From Sinobaca qinghaiensis (GTDB lineage Bacteria; Bacillota; Bacilli; Bacillales; Marinococcaceae): a stretch of 64,000 bases of DNA. Of this stretch, positions 7,959 to 16,715 are shown in pieces; positions within the stretch are counted from its first letter, which is position 1; every line of letters starts with the position of its first letter. The translations under genes were made by a program, and so were the position numbers. The notes beneath the pieces are model-generated. The model saw only the letters and a list, made by a program, of their open reading frames with translations, ran no database searches and had not been told where the DNA came from. The stretch lies in contig NZ_RAPK01000010.1 of the NCBI RefSeq assembly GCF_003610495.1, positions 62,001-126,000 of the forward strand, given 5' to 3'.

Positions 7959-9332
7959 TTAAAGCAATAAGTATGCTATCAGCGTTCCCATTCCTCCATA
8001 AAGCAGCGCAAACGGCATATTTCGGTATGTTATCTTATACGGATTCTGCATCGTATTCTGCGCGGTCATCGTAACAGTAATTCCAAATGTTCCTACTGTG
8101 GCAGTGGCCAGTCCGCCTGTAATCAAAACAAGACCAATGCTTAACGGATTCATCGTTTCATAAAGAGGCGGCAGAATTTCCATTAAAATCCCTATCGTTG
8201 CAATAGGGTGCACCCCTACCATCGACAGCCCTAAATACGTAAATTGAATCAACAGGAGAATCGCAAGCGGAAAGCCTGCTGCTGCTTCAAAAGGAGTCTG
8301 CATAACTGTAAGCACCGGTGTTTCATTCAGGCTGCTCGAAAAGAGTCCCAAAGCTAAAAACAAAACAACAAAATTCTGCATATTCGTCGTCCTCTGTTTC
8401 CACATCGACCAGCCTACTATACGAAACGTGCGCCAGCGTCTGATAACTAAGGCCCAGCAGAAAGAAAACGGAATCAGCACAAGGGTGACGGTTAATATGA
8501 AATTAAGTCCTGTCCAATTGCCGATAAGTAAAACAGCTGTAAGAAATACAGATAAAGCAGCAAACAATTCAATGATTTTAAATATTAACGTCTTCCAGTT
8601 GATTGATTCTTCCATTATCTGCTGATTGGCTGGAGTGTATGGATGCTTTTTAAATTCAAGTCGTCCCCACAGCATTTCTATAGCAAGAACGAGCAGAGAG
8701 CACAGAAGAAGCCAGGGAAGATATGCCACATACCCTACACCTGTAGCGTCAATGGTAATAGCTACCATGATCTCCATGGGGCTCCAGGCAAGAGCGATAG
8801 CAAAGGCCCGCAGGGTTGTACGGCTGACAAATGACTCTCTTAGCTTTTTCGACACGGCTGACAGATTATCCTGCAGCACCTGCTGAGAAAATGGAAGTGC
8901 AGAAAGGTTAATAAAACATACAAGCAAGTAGGAAGTAATTGAACTCCTGGCATATAACTTTCCTAAATCATCAACATTCGCTCTTAAGAGCTGGCTGATC
9001 TTCCTGTCGAATCTTCCTGCATGAACGACACTGTTCATCCATGGGAGTACAGCTAAAAAAGCCAGAAGCTGCATGTTTGATGTTAAGAAAATAGGAATTT
9101 GGGAAGCACTTTCCCCGCTAACGATAAAAAGGATCATCCCCACTCCGATAAAGAAAGTTCCCAGAATTTTAAAAAGCCTGGAAGCGGCAGCAAAGGAAAT
9201 AATAAAAACAGGTACTGCTATGATACCTGCTGTATAAAGCAGTATATTGTGGTCTAGAAATATATTTACAAGATAAATTCCGAGCATAAGGGTATAGATT
9301 ATGTAGCGGTTTTCATTAATTAAAGATTTCAT
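7959..9332 (-). CDS. Polytopic membrane protein, possible ion-transporter-superfamily permease
   Basis: 457 residues from ATG 9332, chosen because GAAAGGACG lies about 6 bases upstream; the frame is open to 9395 but those residues are not membrane-like. About 12 hydrophobic helices with a duplicated look: two halves, each with a polar LAWSPMEIMVAI or GVHPIATIGIL segment that could form re-entrant loops as in the IT (ion transporter/DcuC-like) superfamily. I do not recognise a close named homologue. It lies between the PTS gene and the sugar kinase, so it could carry a metabolite of the same pathway; that is inference. Confidence 0.75.
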   Translation of the reverse strand: MKSLINENRYIIYTLMLGIYLVNIFLDHNILLYTAGIIAVPVFIISFAAASRLFKILGTFFIGVGMILFIVSGESASQIPIFLTSNMQLLAFLAVLPWMNSVVHAGRFDRKISQLLRANVDDLGKLYARSSITSYLLVCFINLSALPFSQQVLQDNLSAVSKKLRESFVSRTTLRAFAIALAWSPMEIMVAITIDATGVGYVAYLPWLLLCSLLVLAIEMLWGRLEFKKHPYTPANQQIMEESINWKTLIFKIIELFAALSVFLTAVLLIGNWTGLNFILTVTLVLIPFSFCWALVIRRWRTFRIVGWSMWKQRTTNMQNFVVLFLALGLFSSSLNETPVLTVMQTPFEAAAGFPLAILLLIQFTYLGLSMVGVHPIATIGILMEILPPLYETMNPLSIGLVLITGGLATATVGTFGITVTMTAQNTMQNPYKITYRNMPFALLYGGMGTLIAYLLL

Positions 9333-9397
9333 CAAAAACGTCCTTTCCCCGATGCAGTGCTTCTTTAGTCTGCCACAGGACAAGAATTTAGACAATA

Positions 9398-9428
9398 AAA
9401 AACACCAGCCGCTTCCGGCCGGTGTTTT
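9398..9428 (-). terminator. Intrinsic terminator after the PTS gene
   Basis: Minus strand hairpin ACACCGGCC / GGCTGGTGT (one G-U type mismatch) followed by a U-run, lying just past the PTS stop at 9437. Genes further downstream would need read-through or their own promoter. Confidence 0.8.
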
Positions 9429-9436
9429 CCCATTTA

Positions 9437-10849
9437 TTATGAAGCCTTTTCTAATTCCTCTTTCATTTTATCGCTGTAGCCAAACAGCCACGTTAACGTG
9501 AATGCGACTGCCGCTGCAAGAAGGTTAACTACAATATATAAAATAATTTGTTCATTCAAGTAGAGCAGGATTCCCGGACCTGCCGTAATAGCCATACCTG
9601 TTGCTTCCAGCTGGAAAAGTGAGGCAATGAATCCTCCCACACCTCCACCGATAAGTCCCATGAGAAAAGGTTTAACGTAACGGAGATTGACACCGAATAT
9701 AGCCGGTTCCGTAATTCCAAGAAATGCGGAAAAGGAAGATGGCAGAGCCAGTGCTTTCAGCTTTTTCGACTTTGTTTTCAGACCTACTGCCAGAGCTGCC
9801 CCGCCCTGTGCTGCAATGCCGCATGTAATGATGGCGTTAAACGGATTGGAACCAAACTGCTCGAGGAGCTGAATTTCCAAAAAGTTAAATACATGATGCA
9901 CTCCGGTAATGACGAGAACCTGATGGAAAAAGCCAATAATCAGACCGCTGATTCCAAATGGTGCTTCCAATAAAGCTACTGTGCCGGAAAGTACGATATT
10001 TTCCAGACCATGCATGACCGGGCCAATGAAGAAAAGCGATAGAAATATCATGACAAGAAGTGTCAAAAATGGAGTGACAATTAAATCCAGAGCTTCCGGA
10101 ACTCTTTTTCTAAGCTGCTTTTCAAACAATGCTCCCAGCCACCCGGCAATAAAGGCCGGCAGAACAGAACCCTGGTAGCCGATCACCGGAATAAAACCGA
10201 AAAAGGTTAGTGGCTCTGCTACACCTTCTCCTACTTCGTATGCGTTAGGAAGAGAAGGATTGACAAGCATCAGGCCCAGAACAATACCAATGATCGGACT
10301 TCCTCCAAACACTCTGAAAGCAGACCATGCTATCAAAGCCGGCAGGAAGGCGAACGCGGTATCAGTTAACACTTGTGTAAACGTTATCAAGTTTGCCGGT
10401 ACATCTTCAGGCGTAAGCCCAAACCACCCAAGCACCGCTTCCTGAAGCAGAAGTCCTCTTAACCCCATAAAAAGACCTGTTGCTACCAGAACCGGAATGA
10501 TTGGAACAAACACATCACCAAAGGTCCGGATAGCCCGCTGAAACATATTCCCTTGTTTTTTTGCTTCCTGCTTCTGTTCAGAACTTGTGCTCTCTGCCAC
10601 ACCAAGCTTAGAAGCTTCTTCGTACATTTTATTTACCGTACCGGTTCCAAAAATAACCTGATACTGGCCCGAGTTGTAAAAAGCACCTTTAACTTTATCA
10701 ATATTTTCTACGCTGTCCTGGTCAATTTTTTCTTTATCACGAACCATTATTCTCAGCCTTGTTGCACAATGAGATACGGAAGCAATATTTTCTTTTCCCC
10801 CTACTGCTTCGATCAGTTCTTTGACAATCTTCTTGTTATCAGCTGCCAT
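9437..10849 (-). CDS. sacP: PTS sucrose-type EIIBC component
   Basis: 470 residues. The N-terminal EIIB domain carries the phospho-acceptor Cys28 in SHCATRLR; a linker near 90-110 leads to the EIIC membrane domain with about 10 helices, including the GGSPIIGIVLGLMLVNPSLP stretch and the substrate loop GITEPAIFGV. The EIIC sequence is most like the sucrose permeases SacP/ScrA; trehalose permeases are the near alternative. No EIIA domain is fused, as usual for SacP, which borrows EIIA-Glc. The start is preceded by GGAGGG. The expected sucrose-6-phosphate hydrolase gene is not next to it. Confidence 0.85.
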   Translation of the reverse strand: MAADNKKIVKELIEAVGGKENIASVSHCATRLRIMVRDKEKIDQDSVENIDKVKGAFYNSGQYQVIFGTGTVNKMYEEASKLGVAESTSSEQKQEAKKQGNMFQRAIRTFGDVFVPIIPVLVATGLFMGLRGLLLQEAVLGWFGLTPEDVPANLITFTQVLTDTAFAFLPALIAWSAFRVFGGSPIIGIVLGLMLVNPSLPNAYEVGEGVAEPLTFFGFIPVIGYQGSVLPAFIAGWLGALFEKQLRKRVPEALDLIVTPFLTLLVMIFLSLFFIGPVMHGLENIVLSGTVALLEAPFGISGLIIGFFHQVLVITGVHHVFNFLEIQLLEQFGSNPFNAIITCGIAAQGGAALAVGLKTKSKKLKALALPSSFSAFLGITEPAIFGVNLRYVKPFLMGLIGGGVGGFIASLFQLEATGMAITAGPGILLYLNEQIILYIVVNLLAAAVAFTLTWLFGYSDKMKEELEKAS

Positions 10850-10880
10850 TTTTCACCCTCCTGTTTCCTTTGTATCTTCT

Positions 10881-10896
10881 TTGGAATCGATTCCAA
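10881..10896. promoter_or_regulatory. LacI-family operator O1 (perfect palindrome)
   Basis: TTGGAATCGATTCCAA is a 16-bp perfect palindrome with a central CG, the standard form of a LacI/GalR-family operator. It lies about 30 bases before the PTS start, where a bound repressor would block transcription or elongation. Confidence 0.85.
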
Positions 10897-10925
10897 AAAG
10901 AAGCAAAATGATAGTCGATCCCTCT

Positions 10926-10941
10926 TTGGAATCGATTACAT
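10926..10941. promoter_or_regulatory. LacI-family operator O2 (degenerate copy)
   Basis: TTGGAATCGATTACAT repeats the left 12 bases of the downstream operator exactly, with a degenerate right arm. The two centres are 45 bp apart, about four helical turns, so a tetramer or two dimers could hold both. It lies just past the stop of the regulator gene. Confidence 0.7.
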
Positions 10942-10946
10942 TCTCA

Positions 10947-11939
10947 TCATAAGCTATTTCTTTCTATAAGTCCATACTTTAATATATTTTTTTTATTCTT
11001 TTTAACAGCAGGGTTTTCCATTTCTTCCAGTAGGATTCTGGCCGCTTCGATGCCCCCCTGCTCATTGTAATAATCAACTGTAGTAAGTGCAGGCTTTGCA
11101 TATTGGGAAAGCTCTGACGCTCCAAACCCTGCAATCCCGATATCATCAGGTATGGCTACTCCAACATCATTAAGATAATCGGCTGCGCCGATCGCCATCC
11201 TGTCCGTAGCACTAACAATACTGTCAGGCTTTGTGTCTGATTGTTCCCAAATAGCTTTCATTGCGCTGTAGCCTGATTCAATTGTAAAGGCTCCTTCTGC
11301 CTGCCAGGATTTTTCTATCGGAAGCCCTGCTTCTTCAAGGGCTTTTATGTACCCTTTTTTTCTCCAGTAGCCTACCGCTTCATCTTTTTCGTCTACGCTG
11401 ATCAACCCAATTTTTTTGTAGCCTTTTTTTATAAAGAGATTCGTTAAATCATATGAGGCCCGAAAGTCATCGTACATCAGACAGATTGCATCCGGGAATT
11501 CCTGCCCTACGACAATCACCGGTACTTTTGCTTCTGACACTGCTGTTTTTATCGGTTCAAGGGTATTCGTCGCCAGAAGAATAATACCGTCCACTCTTCT
11601 GCTTTCAAGCAGCTTAATATGTTCTACTTCTTTATTGATATTCAAATCGGAACTCGCCAGAAGGATTTGAAATCCCTTTTTTCCCAGCTCTCTATCTATA
11701 CCTGAAACTACTCTCGTAGTTGTTTCCGTGCTTAGTCTTGGGAGTATAACGCCAATAACTTTCGTTTTTTTCGTCCGCAGGGATTTCGCATGTTCGCTTG
11801 GAATATACCCTGTTTCTTCTATTATTCTGTGAACCCGCTCCCTGGCTTCTTTACTTACTGCCGGAGATTCATTAAGTACTCTGGAAACGGTTGTTCTTGA
11901 AACATCAGCCATTCTTGCAATATCCTTTATTGTTGTCAT
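10947..11939 (-). CDS. LacI family transcriptional repressor (sucrose regulator type)
   Basis: 330 residues. The helix-turn-helix and hinge are typical: IKDIARMADVSRTTVSRVLN at 4-23 and SLRTKKTKVIGV at 53-64, followed by a periplasmic-binding-like sugar domain. It belongs to the ScrR/SacR/DegA group. Position and the two TTGGAATCGATTCCAA-type operators between it and the PTS gene indicate that it represses the PTS operon until a sugar phosphate is present. No operator copy is visible in front of its own start, so autoregulation is not evident. Confidence 0.88.
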   Translation of the reverse strand: MTTIKDIARMADVSRTTVSRVLNESPAVSKEARERVHRIIEETGYIPSEHAKSLRTKKTKVIGVILPRLSTETTTRVVSGIDRELGKKGFQILLASSDLNINKEVEHIKLLESRRVDGIILLATNTLEPIKTAVSEAKVPVIVVGQEFPDAICLMYDDFRASYDLTNLFIKKGYKKIGLISVDEKDEAVGYWRKKGYIKALEEAGLPIEKSWQAEGAFTIESGYSAMKAIWEQSDTKPDSIVSATDRMAIGAADYLNDVGVAIPDDIGIAGFGASELSQYAKPALTTVDYYNEQGGIEAARILLEEMENPAVKKNKKNILKYGLIERNSL

Positions 11940-12203
11940 ATTACCACTTTCCTTTTCCGCTCCCGGGTATTTGCTTTCCTGCTTTATTTTATTCCCATTC
12001 TACCAGTTACTACAGAGTATTTCTTCAGTAATATTATAGTTTTTAAAATATTGTGGTTCAATTGCACACATTACATAAACATTTCAATTCGTTTAAATCA
12101 ACGATTATCTGTTGCGTGGAAAGAAACCGGGCTGATAAGATGTGAAAGGTCGAGAGAGAACAGAGAACAGAAGAGATTCACTATTAAATGGAGGTTTTAC
12201 ACT

Positions 12204-13652
12204 TTGAAATTTCAACCATCACTAAAATCATGGACTAAGCTTGGCGTACCAGCCGTAGCAGCAGGATTTATTTTCTTTGCAGGTCCAGTTAATTCAGAAG
12301 CAAGCGAACTCGGAGACGATCTTATAGTAAAAGGACAGGAAAGCTCACAGGTAGAGAGCCTGCAGGAGCTTCTAAATGATAAAGGAACATTGGAAAAAAG
12401 CGCAGTATCCGGCACATTCGGTAAAGACACTAAAGCTGCTGTAACTGCTTATCAGGAAAAACATGACCTTATAGTAGACGGAATTGCCGGCCCACAGACA
12501 ATTGGTGCTCTTGAAGTCTTAAAGCAAGGATCAACAGGCCAGCCTGTTGAAAACCTGCAGGAAGATCTTAGTGATCTTGGTCTTTACAATATTGAAGTAG
12601 ACGGCATTTATGGAGATAAAACAGAAAAAGCCGTAACAGAATTTCAAAGCAAGAGCGGTATCAGCGTTGATGGCCTTGCAGGTCCTGAAACGTTTGGCGC
12701 TCTTCACACAGTAATGACAAAAGCTCCTTCATCAAATGAAGCCGCTCCTGCTCCTGAAGCTTCATCTGAATCTAAAGAAGAGGCTCCTGTAGAAAAGAAG
12801 GCGTCTTCTAAGCATACCCCTTCTGCAGATGCTCCTTCTGAGGATACTTCTTCTGAAGACACTTCTTCTGAGGATACTTCTTCTGAGGATACTTCTTCTG
12901 AAGATACTTCTTCTGAAGATACCAGCGCACAGGAAGCTGAAGAGCAGGCTGCCGCTGAGCGTCAGGCCGCTTTAGAAGAAGCTGAAGCTCAAGAGGCTGC
13001 TGAACAGGAGGCTGCTGAACGTGAAGCTGCCGCTGAACAGGCTGAAGAAGAAGCTGAAGCTGCAGAACGCGAAGAAGCCGCTGAGCGGGAAGCCGCTCAA
13101 GCCGAGCAGGCTGAACAAGAAGCTGCCGAGCTAGAAGAAGCCGCTGAAGCTGCTGCTGCTGAAGAAGCTGCTGAACGTGAAGCTGCCGCTGCTGAGCAGG
13201 CTGAACAGGAAGCTGAAGAACAGGCTGCTGCTGAAGCCGCTGCCGCTGAACAGGAAGCTGCTGAACAGGAAGCTGCTGAAGCCGCAGAGGCTGAAGAAGA
13301 AGCTGCTCAGGAAGTAGTAGAATCTTCTTCTACAGAATCAAGCTCTGATTCTGAAGCATCTGGAGATTCATTCACTGCTGAAGCAACAGCTTACACTGCC
13401 TTCTGCACAGGATGCTCAGGTACTACAGCTACAGGTGTTGACCTTCGTGCCAACCCTAACCAGAATGTTATTGCTGTAGACCCTAATGTTATTCCACTAG
13501 GCTCAACAGTTGAAGTAGAAGGAATGGGAACATTCACTGCTGCTGATACCGGCGGCGCAATCAACGGCAATAGAATTGATATCTTTATGGCTGATCGTGG
13601 CGACGCCGTATCATTTGGCCGTCAAAACCTTGAAGTAACAGTTATCGATTAA
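12204..13652 (+). CDS. Secreted cell-wall protein: two PG-binding domains, repeat linker, 3D domain
   Basis: 482 residues from a TTG start at 12204; GGAGG at 12190-12194 is 9 bases upstream and a signal peptide begins at once, whereas the frame open from 12051 gives no signal. After the signal (about 1-32) come two PG_binding_1 repeats (about 37-100 and 103-170, each with a VDGI-G-T-AV pattern), a linker with six exact SEDTS repeats, about 125 residues of Glu/Ala-rich predicted helix, and a C-terminal 3D domain whose ADTGGAI and DIFMADR motifs hold the catalytic aspartates. 3D domains of the YocH/MltA-like group cleave peptidoglycan. Likely a wall hydrolase with a long stalk. Confidence 0.9.
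   Translation: MKFQPSLKSWTKLGVPAVAAGFIFFAGPVNSEASELGDDLIVKGQESSQVESLQELLNDKGTLEKSAVSGTFGKDTKAAVTAYQEKHDLIVDGIAGPQTIGALEVLKQGSTGQPVENLQEDLSDLGLYNIEVDGIYGDKTEKAVTEFQSKSGISVDGLAGPETFGALHTVMTKAPSSNEAAPAPEASSESKEEAPVEKKASSKHTPSADAPSEDTSSEDTSSEDTSSEDTSSEDTSSEDTSAQEAEEQAAAERQAALEEAEAQEAAEQEAAEREAAAEQAEEEAEAAEREEAAEREAAQAEQAEQEAAELEEAAEAAAAEEAAEREAAAAEQAEQEAEEQAAAEAAAAEQEAAEQEAAEAAEAEEEAAQEVVESSSTESSSDSEASGDSFTAEATAYTAFCTGCSGTTATGVDLRANPNQNVIAVDPNVIPLGSTVEVEGMGTFTAADTGGAINGNRIDIFMADRGDAVSFGRQNLEVTVID
12837..12926 (+). repeat. Six tandem 15-bp repeats encoding SEDTS
   Basis: Six in-frame 15-bp units encode (SEDTS)x6. Units differ at synonymous positions (GAG/GAA, GAT/GAC, last unit ACC AGC), so the repeat is not brand new but could still vary in number between strains. 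Confidence 0.9.
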
Positions 13653-13665
13653 TATATTTAAACTC

Positions 13666-13697
13666 CCTGAGACCATCTAATGGTCTCAGGTTTTTTT
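13666..13697 (+). terminator. Intrinsic terminator of the 3D-domain gene
   Basis: CCTGAGACCA at 13666-13675 pairs with TGGTCTCAGG at 13681-13690, 5-base loop, then seven T. Confidence 0.92.
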
Positions 13698-13714
13698 GTA
13701 TAAACCAATACCTG

Positions 13715-13749
13715 AAAAAGCTCTCTGCCGTTTTGGCAGAGAGCTTTTT
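13715..13749 (-). terminator. Intrinsic terminator of mnmH
   Basis: GCTCTCTGCC and its complement flank a short TTTT/AAAA loop; on the minus strand the stem is followed by a T-run just past the mnmH stop codon. Flanking A and T runs make it work in both directions. Confidence 0.88.
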
Positions 13750-13754
13750 ATTTT

Positions 13755-14771
13755 TTATACTTTTTCTTTATGAATGCTTTCTATAAATCGGCTTACTTCC
13801 TTTTTTGCTTCTTCAATACTGGAAGCATTAACAAGCATAGGTTCTTTTTCATATTGAGCATATGCATGATCATAACGTGGATCATAATAATGCTCCAGCA
13901 GAAGAGAAGCCACTCTGTCATAGCGTTCCTCATGCATAGCGGCATGGATGCTTTCTTTTGACTCTTCCGTAAGTTTGCTTTCTATTTTTTCAATAGCGTA
14001 TTTGATTTCTTCATGATACAGCTTGGGATCGTACGTACGGAGAAGCACTTTTTCTCTTTCTTTCATTGGCAGCTGAACGTCAATCCTGTGTCCATACCAC
14101 TTTCCATTTTGAATAAAGTCGGGAAGATGAATATTTCCGATACGGCGGCTCTCTCCTTCAATAATAAAAAAAGGAGCATCTTCTAGTTCCTTCACTCGTA
14201 TCCAAAGAAGAAGTTCAAACTGTTTCTGGCTTCTTCTCTGCAGTCCTATCGATCCAAAAGCAGATCCCCTGTGATTGGCAAGACGCTCCAGTGAAATCAC
14301 CGGATACCCTTCTTCTTCCAACTGATCAAGTATTTCCGTTTTGCCGGTACCAGTCCCGCCGGAAAGCACAATATAATCTCTTCGTTTGTTTTTTTCATTT
14401 TGGAAAGTTTTTTCCATCTCTTTTCTAAAAGACCTTATTCCACCCGGCAGCCTGGTACATGAAATCCCCATCATATTCATAAAAGATACGAAGGAGCCGC
14501 TGCGCATGCCGCCACGCCAGCAGTAAACCTCCACTTCCTGTTCTCCTTCGCTGATGTCACGCATCAGACGGTACATAGAAGGAAGTTTCGGTGATAATAT
14601 TTCCAGGCCGAGATCCATTGCTTTTTCTTTGCCCTGTTGTTTGTAGACTGTTCCTACAAGCGCTCTTTCCTCATCGTCAAAAATAGGAATATTGATTGCG
14701 CCCGGAAGTGAATATTCTTCGAATTCTTTAGGAGACCTTACGTCAATATACTGCTTGTTTTCAGGTAACAT
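13755..14771 (-). CDS. mnmH: tRNA 2-selenouridine synthase MnmH (SelU/YbbB)
   Basis: 338 residues. The N-terminal rhodanese domain (about 1-125) has the catalytic Cys84 in CWRGGMRS, and the C-terminal P-loop domain begins with GGTGTGKT at 138-145, followed by the family stretch LANHRGSAFGS. MnmH geranylates 2-thiouridine at wobble position 34 of tRNA-Lys/Glu/Gln and replaces sulfur by selenium using selenophosphate. Its presence implies that the cell makes selenophosphate (SelD), not found in this window. This matters because a predicted selenocysteine gene lies at 57910-58491. The gene follows a ketopantoate reductase-like gene by 27 bases. Confidence 0.92.
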   Translation of the reverse strand: MLPENKQYIDVRSPKEFEEYSLPGAINIPIFDDEERALVGTVYKQQGKEKAMDLGLEILSPKLPSMYRLMRDISEGEQEVEVYCWRGGMRSGSFVSFMNMMGISCTRLPGGIRSFRKEMEKTFQNEKNKRRDYIVLSGGTGTGKTEILDQLEEEGYPVISLERLANHRGSAFGSIGLQRRSQKQFELLLWIRVKELEDAPFFIIEGESRRIGNIHLPDFIQNGKWYGHRIDVQLPMKEREKVLLRTYDPKLYHEEIKYAIEKIESKLTEESKESIHAAMHEERYDRVASLLLEHYYDPRYDHAYAQYEKEPMLVNASSIEEAKKEVSRFIESIHKEKV

Positions 14772-14798
14772 TCTTTGAATCCTCTTCCCTTCTCTGCT

Positions 14799-15719
14799 TT
14801 ACCTATTTAAGGCTTTTGGCTTTATCAGGCTGTACATCGTATATAATACAGGTGAATCTATCTGATGAGTATCTGCGAGCTTTAATGCTTCTCCCTGCAG
14901 ATGTTCTACTTCTATTTCTCCGCCGCGGAGAAGGTCATTGTGCATGGAAGACGTGGCTTCGGCATTAAGGGATTTCATCTGCTGCAGCGCCGATTCTGCC
15001 TCTTCTGTCGTCAAGCTGCCGTTCTCCATATTAGCAATTTCTTTCATTTCCTTAAGCATGGAAAGTATCGTATTACATGCCTCTTCTGAACGGATTACTG
15101 GCCCTATTGTCAAATTCGAAGCGGTGGTAATACCTGAAAAAGCAGTGATAAACATATATTTTTTCCACATGTCATGCCAGACGTTCCTGCTTCTTTTCGT
15201 CTCCGCATTGACTGTTTCAAATAGTGTTTCTACTTCATCTACAACCGGCTTTTGTTCCGGCATCAGTTCCCCGTAAATTAATCCATGCTGACCGCTCGTG
15301 TGATGGACGTGCCCTTTTTCATCCAACGCTGCGATAATAAACGCCAGTCCGCCAATAATCCGGTTTTCCGGAATAACCTGCTTCATTTTATCAATATGAG
15401 AGATGCCGTTGAGTAAAGGCAGAACGGCTGCACCTGTTTTTTCAGCCAGTTCAGCGAGCTGCGGAAGCGCCTCTTCTATGTGGTATCCCTTCACCGCCCA
15501 TATAATTAAATCTGCCTCTTCAGCTTCTTCTGGAGACACGATCGTATTAACATGACGTATGCTGAAATCGCCGGCGGTACTGTGTAACGTCAATCCGTGA
15601 TCTTCGAGCTGCTTACGACGGCCTTCCCTGACAAAAAACGTTACATCATAGCCGGCTTCAAGAAGGCGCCCGCCTGTATATGCCCCTACTGCTCCGGCAC
15701 CGTGCACTATTACTTTCAT
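14799..15719 (-). CDS. 2-dehydropantoate 2-reductase family protein
   Basis: 306 residues starting at ATG 15719, chosen for AAAGGAGA about 7 bases upstream; the frame is open to 15752. The NADPH-binding GAGAVG is at residues 7-12, LLNGISH near 108-114 matches the substrate-binding asparagine region, and KKYMFITA near 182-189 carries the catalytic lysine of the ApbA/PanE fold. Family members reduce ketopantoate to pantoate for coenzyme A synthesis. Bacilli often have several paralogues and no pan genes are adjacent, so I give no symbol. It is upstream of mnmH, probably one transcript. Confidence 0.85.
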   Translation of the reverse strand: MKVIVHGAGAVGAYTGGRLLEAGYDVTFFVREGRRKQLEDHGLTLHSTAGDFSIRHVNTIVSPEEAEEADLIIWAVKGYHIEEALPQLAELAEKTGAAVLPLLNGISHIDKMKQVIPENRIIGGLAFIIAALDEKGHVHHTSGQHGLIYGELMPEQKPVVDEVETLFETVNAETKRSRNVWHDMWKKYMFITAFSGITTASNLTIGPVIRSEEACNTILSMLKEMKEIANMENGSLTTEEAESALQQMKSLNAEATSSMHNDLLRGGEIEVEHLQGEALKLADTHQIDSPVLYTMYSLIKPKALNR

Positions 15720-15824
15720 GTATATCTCTCCTTTATTTCCCTGATTGCACATTCAACCATTATCAGATATGATAGCGTGGATGATATAAACAATTAATTT
15801 CCGTGACAACCAGGAGATGAAAAT

Positions 15825-16256
15825 ATGAAATGGATTACCGCAATTAGAGAATGGAATCCCGTACAGACAATCAACCGCTGGATAGGCCGGGGAGACGGCA
15901 GCAGGACCGGGTCTGTTCAGGAATCATTAAGCCGTATGGAAAAAAGACGCCAGGAAGAAGAGTCTAAAACAGACAATCGCTTTTACCGGGCATCCCTTTA
16001 CGCTTTTTTTACAATTTGTATCCTGCTTTTATTAATGCCCATCGTCTATTTTCTCCCCTGGCCGCAGGCTGCACTTTGGGTAGCTGTTATTATTCTGCTC
16101 GCCCTGGGTGTTTCTTTTACTTTATCGGCTATCACTATTAAAAAACAATCAAAGTATGTTCATCTGCCCTATATGTGGGGCATTCTTATTTTTGCCGTTC
16201 TGCTGTTCCTGTTTTTTCTATTTATTATTATTTATTTTCGTTTTCTGCTCGGTTAA
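15825..16256 (+). CDS. Hypothetical membrane protein, three predicted helices
   Basis: 143 residues, start ATG 15825 behind CAGGAGAT. The N-terminal 50 residues are polar and basic (a GRGDGSRTG loop and an SRMEKRRQEEE helix), followed by three hydrophobic segments at about 53-77, 81-102 and 115-140. No family recognised. The soluble N-terminus is predicted to be cytoplasmic. Its stop overlaps by 4 bases the stop of the convergent deaminase gene. Confidence 0.7.
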   Translation: MKWITAIREWNPVQTINRWIGRGDGSRTGSVQESLSRMEKRRQEEESKTDNRFYRASLYAFFTICILLLLMPIVYFLPWPQAALWVAVIILLALGVSFTLSAITIKKQSKYVHLPYMWGILIFAVLLFLFFLFIIIYFRFLLG

Positions 16257-16702
16257 TTATCTGCGTTTATTTGTTTCCATACCGTGTAGGGGTCTTTCTC
16301 TCCCATATTGACCGGCTTATGATAAGAAGCATAGGCGGGCGCTTCTTCCTCCGGAGAGGGTGCAATCCCTGCTTCTCTTGCCTCCTCAAGCGTTTTCCCC
16401 ATGTAAACCACAGGGATCTTACTCCAGTTTATAGCGGCTTCGCACATCGGACAAGGTTCACCGCTCGTATACAGTTCACAATCGCTTAAATCCGGAGAGC
16501 CCTGCTCTCTTGTCGCCTGCCTGATTGCTTCGAGTTCAGCATGCGTCGTAGGATCATTTGTCCGGTGCAGCTGGTTGGAAGCCCGGACTATGATTTTACC
16601 ATCTTTTACGATAACACATCCAAAAGGGTCCCCGTTTTTTTCTTTTGCTGTTTCTGCTGCCAGCAGAAGCGCTTCTTTCATAAACTCCTCATTGTATCCC
16701 AT
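16253..16702 (-). CDS. guaD: Nucleoside/base deaminase, guanine-deaminase-like (GuaD family)
   Basis: 149 residues from ATG 16702 with GAGGTGG 5 bases upstream; longer in-frame extension lacks a site. The zinc site of the cytidine deaminase fold is complete: His54-Ala-Glu56 and PCPMC with Cys84 and Cys87. Size and the C-terminal segment DPYTVWKQ resemble Bacillus GuaD, which deaminates guanine to xanthine; the tRNA adenosine deaminase TadA is the related alternative, but TadA normally sits elsewhere and differs at the C-terminus. It lies 13 bases behind the MBL hydrolase gene. Confidence 0.8.
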   Translation of the reverse strand: MGYNEEFMKEALLLAAETAKEKNGDPFGCVIVKDGKIIVRASNQLHRTNDPTTHAELEAIRQATREQGSPDLSDCELYTSGEPCPMCEAAINWSKIPVVYMGKTLEEAREAGIAPSPEEEAPAYASYHKPVNMGEKDPYTVWKQINADN

Positions 16703-16715
16703 GTTTTCCACCTCG

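Noticed and set aside
12051-12203. ydaO-type c-di-AMP riboswitch in the leader of the 3D-domain gene
   Set aside because: Considered because such genes are often controlled by it, but the conserved core segments of that RNA are not present.
12051-12203. ATG 12051 as the start of the 3D-domain protein
   Set aside because: It would add 51 unrelated residues before the signal peptide; TTG 12204 has GGAGG at good distance.
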